NCBI RefSeq assembly: GCF_023159225.1
Contig: NC_063162.1
Location: forward strand, 95,870,880-95,934,879
From: Perognathus longimembris pacificus
Lineage: Eukaryota > Chordata > Mammalia > Rodentia > Heteromyidae
Length of the DNA: 64,000 nt
Direction: 5' to 3'
Shown here piece by piece: positions 56,991-64,000 of this stretch (position 1 is its first letter; each line of letters opens with the position of its first letter). The notes below the pieces were generated by a model. It ran no database searches and had not been told where the DNA came from. It saw only the letters and a program-made list of their open reading frames with translations. Position numbers and translations under genes: made by a program.

Positions 56991-57063
56991 GTCTCTCTCT
57001 CTGTCTCTCTGTCTCTCTGTCTCTCTGTCTGTCTCTCTGTCTCTGTCTCTGTCTCTGTCTCTG

Positions 57064-57112
<49 letters not shown>
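56991..57112. repeat. (CTCTGT)n / (CT)n microsatellite at a SINE tail
   Basis: CTCTCTGT and CTCTGT units passing into pure CT, ending at the 3' side of the reverse IDL-Geo SINE at 57113. Confidence 0.94.
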
Positions 57113-57116
<4 letters not shown>

Positions 57117-57303
57117 TCAGTTCTGTGACTTGGACTCAGGGCCTGAACACTGTCCCTGGTTTCTTTTTGCTCAAGGACAGCACTCTACCTTGAGTCACAG
57201 TGCCACTTCGAGCTTTTTCTGTTTATGTGGTGCTGAGCAATTGAACTCAGGGCTTCATGCATGCTAGGCAAGCACTCTACTGTGAAGCCACATTCCCATC
57301 CCC
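57113..57303 (-). mobile_element. Diverged IDL-Geo SINE
   Basis: In reverse: 'gacttggactcagggcctga', 'accttgagtcacagtgccac' and the ID-like 'tgctaggcaagcactctact'. Confidence 0.85.
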
Positions 57304-57539
57304 TCCAATCTTTCATAAAATGCATCTACCTGTATGAAAGGTGATGTCTGGAAAAGTGTAGCGCATTAGTGGAAGATCTGATCATTGATGTGTTGAAATC
57401 CATTATTTAGCATTCATGAAGCATCTGTGTAGGTTCACTTGAACCCAAAGCCTGATCCTTATCTGAAGTGTTTCTGCTAATACAACAAACCTTTACAAAG
57501 AGATTCTAATGAAAAATCCTAGAAACGTAACTGGCCCAT

Positions 57540-57730
57540 CCAGATCAGGCACTAGTAGGATTGATGCTCAAAACCATTTGGAACAGATAAATCCATGAGA
57601 TGCCTCCCTTCAGTTAACCAGCAAAAAGCTGAAAGTTGGAGGTGTGCTTCAAGAAGTAGAGTTCCAGTTCTGACTGAAAAGGCCAAGCTATAGTGTGAGG
57701 TCCTGAGTTCAACCCACCAGCATCATCACA
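57540..57730 (+). mobile_element. Degenerate B1-Geo SINE
   Basis: 'ttgatgctcaaaaccatttg' and 'cagttaaccagcaaaaagc' precede Geo part 'gaggtgtgcttcaagaagta' to 'tgagttcaacccaccagc'. Confidence 0.6.
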
Positions 57731-57993
57731 ATGAAGACAGAGATTATTTTATAGATATACCCTTTTTTACCACCACAAGTTGGAGTCATATCTCTAATCT
57801 TTCTTCTTTTATAATATTTTACACATACCCTAGCATAAAGAGTTTGGTACTTTATTTATAAAGCCTTCCTCGTTATCTGTTGTCTTTACTTCACATTCCT
57901 GTGAATCTCAGTCTGACTAATTTTTGTAGTAGTTCAGTTTTCCACTCTTTCCAGATGTTTAACCATGTGTTTTCTACTTTCTATGTGAATTAG

Positions 57994-57996
<3 letters not shown>

Positions 57997-58038
<42 letters not shown>

Positions 58039-58040
58039 TG
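57997..58040. repeat. (TG)n microsatellite at a SINE tail
   Basis: A TG tract with one TA step, on the 3' side of the reverse SINE that follows. Confidence 0.94.
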
Positions 58041-58246
58041 CTGGAGTAGTGTTTTGCTTAGCTTTTTGGGCTGAAGGTTACTTTGCCACTTGAGTCACAA
58101 CTAAATTTCCAACTTTTTGTTAGTTAGTTGGTGATCAGAATTTGGGGGTGTGTTTATCCTGACTGGCTTCAAACTAAGACCCTCAGATCTCAGCCTCCTA
58201 AGTAGCCTGGATTACAAGCATGAGCCCCTCAGCCCCGGACTTGCTC
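58041..58246 (-). mobile_element. B1-Geo dimeric SINE
   Basis: In reverse: 'gccacttgagtcacaactaa', 'gttagttagttggtgatcag' and B1-like 'ctcagatctcagcctcctaa' to 'ggattacaagcatgagccc'. Confidence 0.75.
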
Positions 58247-58904
58247 TGATGCTTTATAAAATATTTCTCCTATGATCAATCTAAGCATTACCGCCATCAT
58301 GAGATCCTTATCTTAGCCAATGAACAACCTGTGGGGTAATCGAGATTCATTTTCCACTTGCTAAAGCAATTATAACTGGAAAAAAAGAATTTTATAGACC
58401 TATGGACTTCTGAGATAGTTCTATCGTGCACAATATTATAGGTTCATAGTAACATTTTACATAGCCACTCACAGCAAGACTCAAAACATGTTACCAACTC
58501 CATAATCTTTTGTTCCTAGGAGACCAGTACCATAATTGTTTCATATAAATTCTTAGGGCTTGAATGCAACCTTAAAAAATATCTCTTCACAAGTCTAGCC
58601 TAAGTACCATGAAAGGGTATGACTCACATGAAATAATAAAGAAGTCGGTGTAACTGAAGCACAGTGATCAAAGGAAAAGTTGCAGGAGATAAAGTGAGAT
58701 AAGTAATGGGAAATGTGCAATTTGTTATTTGTGGTGGGAAGTTTTTAAGTTGGCTTGTATAGTTGCCTGACTCCTGGTATTCAAGCTCCTGTTTAACATC
58801 TACTCTTTTTAGTGTGGGATAGACTTAGAGATTTCCTTCAAATGAACTGAACTACATTACAAAAAAAAAAAAGGACTAGATTCAATTTTGCTTACTTTCT
58901 CTTC
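58247..58904. other. Unassigned sequence
   Basis: No gene or recognised repeat. Confidence 0.4.
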
Positions 58905-59225
58905 TTTTTTTGCTATTCTCTCTGATAGGAGCTAGCTGCCATATTATAAACTGATCTAAGAAGTCCATAGCAGGAACTACAGGAGGCCTCCAACCAATAA
59001 CTAACAGGCAACTAGAACTTTCCAACAGCCTCATGAGGAACATTGGAAGTGGATCTTCCACAATTGGGGCCCTTATGAACATCCTATAGAATCCCTTGAG
59101 TATCAAGATAAGATGCATCCAGATTTCTGACTAAGAAAAACTATGTTATCCAAACATTTCTTGTTTAAAATGGCAAGATTTTGTTGTGGGTTGTTATGGG
59201 ACTATAAATGACTGACACAGCATTT
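58905..59225 (+). mobile_element. Old MLT1-like MaLR LTR
   Basis: 'actacaggaggcctccaacc', 'cattggaagtggatcttcc', 'catccagatttctgactaag' and 'gggttgttatgggactataa' follow the order I know from MLT1-type LTRs. Heavily diverged; no duplication found. Confidence 0.55.
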
Positions 59226-59327
59226 TAGATCTTAAACATCACCATGATGACTAGTCTTTAATCATTATGAAATATAAAACTGTGAGAAGAGTTTGGGAAG
59301 ATGAGTCATGGCTTGCATTTTAATCAG

Positions 59328-59478
59328 CTTGCCAAGCATGTTTGCACATGTTTGTGATTCTAGCACTCAGAGGTTGAGGCAGGAATATAGTAAAATTGGG
59401 ATATATCTACATACATACAGAAAATTGTGGTCCAACCTGGAATGTATAGGGGGATACTTTCTCAAAAAGGCAGGGGGT
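59328..59478 (+). mobile_element. B1-type SINE
   Basis: 'tttgtgattctagcactcag' and 'aggttgaggcaggaatatag' mark the B1 core; 'ggtccaacctggaatgtata' the second part. It ends in a G-rich run instead of a plain A-tail. Confidence 0.65.
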
Positions 59479-59639
59479 GGGGGGGGGGATGAGAAGAAAG
59501 AAGAAGATAAAGAAAAAGAAAGGAAAGAAATAAAGATTACTCTTCCTGTCACAGTGGGCATAGTTTTATGAGAGAAAAATGGCAGAATAATGAAGAAGAG
59601 TTAAGAAACCACTATCTTAGTGCAAATGAAAAATAATGG

Positions 59640-59890
59640 ATGCTGCCACAGGGCAAATGGCAATGGAAGTAGTGAGAAGTGGTCAGCCTTGGCTTACTGA
59701 AGAAAGCCAAGAGGATTTGCTAAAGGAGCAAGGGTAAGGCATGAAAAAGAAGGAAAAGTAAAAAATGTCTCCAGAATATCTGATCAGAAATATCTACCAT
59801 TTCCAGAGATGGGGAGAACTATGAGTAAAGTAGATGTGGTGGCTCAGTGTATGTCTGTTCCACTTAATATTCATGTTAGATCTCTAAGTG
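59640..59890 (+). mobile_element. Possible piece of the ancient repeat seen at 28205
   Basis: 'gtagtgagaagtggtcagcc' and 'ccatttccagagatggggag' remind me of the downstream part of the same old repeat family. Weak, from memory only. Confidence 0.25.
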
Positions 59891-62044
59891 AAACTTCAAA
59901 GAACCAGTTAATTATATTAATTATTAATTATATTAGTCGACCTATCTGAGGAGAGGTCCAAGTTGCAAATTCAAGTCTAGGAATATTCAGAATAGAGATG
60001 GCATAGAAAGCTTCTAGTCTGGGAAAGGCCATTGAATACTGTTTAAAGCAGAATCAAGACTCAAACAAGAATCACAACCAGAATTCCAAGTTCAGGGTGC
60101 TGAGGAGTATTCATAAATAGGATGTTGGGAGTGGAGACTCTGAAGAAGACTAGGAAAAATGTGTTCTAGAAATCTGTGGGTCTAGTCACATCTGTCCACC
60201 AGTCATGCAAATAAGGGTTGAGGATGGATTATCCATTTTAACAACATGGATATCATCAGGGCCTTGATTAGAGAGAGGCCCTGTGGTTAGGGTACATGGG
60301 ACAACAACAGAGAAACAAAATATATAAACTAAATATGAACAAATATTTGAAACAATCTTTCTATAAAGAGAAGAAGAACTGAGTGCTAGCTTGAGGAAAA
60401 AGTGAGGCAGAGAAAGATTTTTATAAAGTGAAAAAAATAACAGGAGGCTTACATGCTGATAATTCATTTAAAGTATATAAATAGTTGCCAGAAAATGAAG
60501 CAAAAGTTGGAAGTAGGAAGTCATTTCAAGAAAAAAAAATGCACTAATTTCAAGGAAGAAACTAGTCTGTCATAATTTTTTAAGCTACAAGAACAGATTT
60601 TTTTAACTCTATCCTAAGTATCAAGTTAGACAAAAGTACATATAAAAGTAGTACAATGAGGAAGCAATAAATCTTTTCATATAAGAGTTCTCTGTTCTTT
60701 CTCTCTCTCATACACATGCACTATCTCTCTCCACTCTGTAGTTTAAAATCTAGGAACAAGTATTTGTGATTGTTTATTGTTGTGAAAAAAGAGAATGAGT
60801 GTTCCTAATTGGTATTGTGTGGACCAGATATATATATATATATATTTTTGATTTTCTGTGATTTTTTCACAACATGTGGCACTAAGTAGTATTTTTCCCC
60901 TCCGTGGAAGTGAGCTTCTAGTGTGGGGAAGAATCACCTACCTAGCTAGTAGAAAAGTACTAATTCACACTCAGAGTCTCCCGAAAATGATTTGGTAGGT
61001 TTGAGACAGTGCTGAGGTATTTGCATCTTGTATAACTGTGTCCAGTTGATTCTGCTTAGATTGTTTGGGTGAATGGGTAGAAAGTCATCATGGAGTTAGA
61101 CCTATTGCTCTACGTATGTGAGAACATGGACAATGTCAGACAGCCTGCCTGTAACAGACTGTCCCCCAACTGAAGAAAGTTTCCTCTTCTCAAGACTTAC
61201 CCTATGCTACTGGAAAAAAGTACAAAACTACTTTATGTGTTAGTTCATTCTTTCTTTGACTCATTCCATATCTCTTGTGAATAAGTCCCCCCTCCAAAAA
61301 ACAATGTTAAGTTTTAACTAAGATTCAAGAATTTATTTATGGGTCTTTATTTATTCCTTAATGATAGTGCTTAAAAAAAGCTATGACAATATGTTTGCTT
61401 ATAAAAGGAAGAGCTTTAGTAGATGTAGCTAATTCTCATATATTCAGTAAAATGTACCTAGTTGCTAGATTCCTTTGAACCTTTGGTGTGTGTCAGGAAA
61501 AACAAAAACAGGAAGTCATCGAATTTATAGCTGTGAAACTTGCAGATGGCAGGATAAGATGATAAGCCCAACCTGCCAGACAATGAAATAGGGAAGGGGA
61601 AGGAAGATACAAATGAGTTATGAATTAAGACAATAAATGAGAAAGTAAAGACACTAAATCTTTGTTACCCGTAACCTTAGAGAAAACAGAAAGGACATCC
61701 ACCAGACAGCTGATTTAAAAGGTTCTAATTCTCTCTACTTAACCAAAGGCCAACCTCTGTAACTTGGAAGACAGTGCAAGATGGTTGAGATGGGCTGAAG
61801 TGCTGTCTTATCCTGGCATATCTATGACAGGTACTGCCTTCCTCTGCTGTATTTCTTTTCTATTAAACTTTCCTATCATCGTTACTTTGTTTCCATTTGT
61901 TCAAATTTTTCTTTGACCACACTCAAGGACATCCTTTAACTGCTACACATTCTGGTAACATATGTTATACATTGGTTGGGAATTGAGGGATTAGAATGTC
62001 TTTTTATATTTTTTCTGACTTAGATTCATCAAAAAGTAACATTA
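59891..62044. other. Unassigned AT-rich sequence
   Basis: No gene. It contains AT-palindromic sequence at 59913-59935 and a TA tract at 60829-60846. Confidence 0.4.
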
Positions 62045-62270
62045 GACCTGCACTAGTGGATCATGCCTATAATCCTAGCTGAAATCCCAGGATCATAATT
62101 TCAAGTCAGCCCAGAAAGGAAAGTCAATAAGACTCTTATCTTCAAATAACTACCCTCAAATCTGCAAGTGGAACTATGGGTTGAGTAGTAGAGTGCTAGC
62201 CTTGAGCATAAAAGCTCAGGGACAGCATGCACAAGCCCTGAGTTCATACCCCTTGACTGACATAAAAAAA
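62045..62270 (+). mobile_element. B1-Geo dimeric SINE
   Basis: 'tagtggatcatgcctataat' starts the B1-like half; 'aactatgggttgagtagtag' to 'ccctgagttcataccccttg' is the Geo half. Its A-rich tail runs into the GGAA repeat. Confidence 0.75.
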
Positions 62271-62295
62271 CAAGAAGAGAAGAACAAAAAGAAAT

Positions 62296-62428
62296 AAGAA
62301 GAAGGAGGGAGGGAGGAAGGAAGGAAGGAAGGAAGGAAGGAAGGAAGGAAGGAAGGAAGGAAGGAAGGAAGGAAGGAAGGAAGGAAGGAAGGAAGGAAGG
62401 AAGGAAGGAAGAAAGGAAGGAAGGAAGG
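62296..62428. repeat. 133-nt homopurine tract, (GGAA)n
   Basis: Uninterrupted purines on the plus strand, mainly GGAA units, in the 3' tail of the SINE at 62045. Confidence 0.95.
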
Positions 62429-63169
62429 CAGGCAAGCACTTCAGATTTTGCATGTACCATCCATCAGCCTATCACAAAGATATGGAGGCAAACATAAAAA
62501 ACAAACTGGTCATTATAAAAAATTTAGTCTATTGTGGTTTATATGCTTCACAGATACATAATATGAGGAGGGGGCAAGTAGTTGGCCTTGAAGAAGTGGT
62601 ACAACCAAGAAACAAGTATTGGGCATTTAAGTTACAGTAATAAAAGTTAGGTAGAGAAAAGAACCTACACTTAAGATATGTTTGAAATAAATATTCAAGT
62701 GTGAGCTTATGCAGCATTGGTAGGTATGAAATGACACCTACTCAATGGGAGATACTATGAAATAAACTCAGAACACAAGACACAAAGTTTTAGTTTATTG
62801 TAGAAAGACAAATACATAACTGTAGTATGTATGATATGTTAGGTGATACACTAGAGTAACGAGACTGTCTGGAAAATTTGAGGAAGAAAATGCAGTTTCA
62901 TTTGAAGGTAAAATTTGGGAACTCTTCCTGGGGAAGATGGTGCCTGAGATCAACAGGAAAAAAGTTGTTTAGAAAGGGGTCAAAGTTGGGATGGAATTCA
63001 GATGGATATGTGTATAAAAGCATGAACTGGCTGCACAGTAAAGTTTGAATAAATAGATTGACAGGATCAGATTAAAGTAGATATTTTATAGAAAACTAAA
63101 TAATCTTAAGGCCACTCTGAAAAGCCCCAAGGAGTCAATGCAGTGGAGGACTTTGGACCAGACTCCTTA
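62429..63169. other. Unassigned sequence
   Basis: No gene. From about 62870 to 63130 it may be another old repeat ('tcttcctggggaagatggtg'), but I cannot name it. Confidence 0.35.
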
Positions 63170-63234
63170 GTGTGTGTGTGTGTGTATGGGTGTGTGTGCA
63201 TGGGTGTGTGTGTGCATGGGTGTGCATGTGCGTG
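63170..63234. repeat. (TG)n with a higher-order TGGG/TGCA pattern
   Basis: A TG tract in which TGGG and TGCA steps recur at roughly 14-16 nt spacing. Confidence 0.9.
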
Positions 63235-63447
63235 TTCACAGTACAGTGTTTACTGAGGAAATGAGCTAACAGTTCATGGGTTATAAAATCATATAAAATC
63301 CTGTTTTCTGTCTGCAAAATGGAGTGGACAGAGCACTCAGTACTGTAAAACTGCTTAGGAAGAGAAGCCAGAATCCGAATTGAATTACCCTAGGCGCAGA
63401 GTTCTTTTATATGATCATTTCTCTATGTTGCCAGCAGGACAGGATTA

Positions 63448-63525
63448 ACAGGGTATGGCTGAGTGGTAGGACACAGGTTGAGCCTGCAAAAAACTCTGGG
63501 TCAGATCTCTAGAATAATGGAAGTA
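63448..63525 (+). mobile_element. Degenerate ID-type SINE
   Basis: 'ggtatggctgagtggtagga' (A-box-like) and 'ctctgggtcagatctctag' (B-box-like) suggest an old tRNA-derived monomer. Confidence 0.45.
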
Positions 63526-63528
63526 TGG

Positions 63529-63577
63529 GAAGAAGGAAGGAAGGGAGGGCGGGTGGAAGGGAGAGAAGGGAAGGAAG
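63529..63577. repeat. GGAA/GGGA-rich tract
   Basis: Imperfect purine-rich repeat with two short interruptions, downstream of the ID-like remnant. Confidence 0.8.
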
Positions 63578-64000
63578 ATCTTAAAAGGTATGTCACAGCT
63601 CAAAGCATCCACAGAAAAAAATTATCAACCTCTTTTAAACTTCACAGGGACTAAAGTTGTTTAGGGAAAATGTGAAACAGGATAGATTAGGATAAGGGTA
63701 CATTATAATTAATAAATATTAAAGGGGTTATTTGAAAACATGAAAACCAGAAAGTAAATTGAAAACTAATTTAAAAAGAAGCCCAGAGCAGTTCGCTCCC
63801 TGCTATCAACTTTCAGAGTTAAAGTAGAAGCAAATGGAAGGATACTAACTACCTAGTTTGCCTTCTTTTGTTAAAAGTCTTCTACTAATTGAAGGCAAAT
63901 CTTAGCTATTGTCCAAGAATTTCAGTAAACTTAGATCACATCTCTCTGGTCTAGAATAATTCTCATTTTAGCCACCCCAAACGATTGTCTGAGGATGAAT
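63578..64000. other. Unassigned sequence
   Basis: No gene or recognised repeat up to the end of the window. Confidence 0.4.

Noticed and set aside
62101..62460. 119-codon minus-strand frame rich in LPSFLPSF repeats
   Set aside because: It is the GGAA repeat and the Geo SINE read in reverse.

Overview
This is a eukaryotic, mammalian window: AT-rich and repeat-dense, with no intact host gene that I can support. The best clue to the host is a dimeric SINE present in a dozen or so copies. Its left half resembles an ID element (tRNA-Ala-like, with a clear B box) and its right half begins near 'cggccagaag' and ends 'ccaggactggc' plus an A-tail. That matches the published description of IDL-Geo, a SINE restricted to geomyoid rodents (kangaroo rats, pocket mice, pocket gophers). 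A geomyoid rodent is therefore the likely source; species is not determined. The window is most simply intergenic or deep intronic DNA.

Layout. 0.8-4.3 kb: an L1 3' end, a young IDL-Geo, an L1 with an inverted 5' part, and an old interspersed repeat split by a GC-rich insert that looks like the retroposed 3' end of an endogenous retrovirus transcript (3712-4121). 4.3-17 kb: unique AT-rich DNA with scattered SINEs. 17-21 kb: an old minus-strand L1 3' part carrying a nested SINE, then a cluster of degenerate SINEs. 23-26 kb: B1 and IDL-Geo copies, a 201-nt pyrimidine tract and a possible solo LTR. 28.2-29.6 kb: one long, very old repeat. 33.4-41.8 kb: an old L1 fragment followed by a full-length minus-strand L1 (34362-41828) bounded by a perfect 13-bp target-site duplication. 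Its 5' UTR, ORF1, ORF2 and 3' UTR can all be recognised, both ORFs are broken, and two IDL-Geo SINEs lie inside ORF2. 42-64 kb: old LTR remnants, SINEs, a 227-nt homopurine tract (47078-47304) and several microsatellites, with long stretches in which I recognise nothing.

The order of events can be partly read. Older L1s and B1-Geo dimers came first. The full-length L1 inserted later, and IDL-Geo SINEs with perfect duplications inserted later still, into unique DNA, into L1 and beside older SINEs. Many SINE tails have expanded into microsatellites. I found no CRISPR array, rRNA or tRNA gene, and no new multi-gene system. The most unusual observations are the retroposed retroviral 3' end, a SINE that carried extra 3' sequence with it, a Geo-only SINE, and the B1-Geo dimers that suggest where the Geo half came from.
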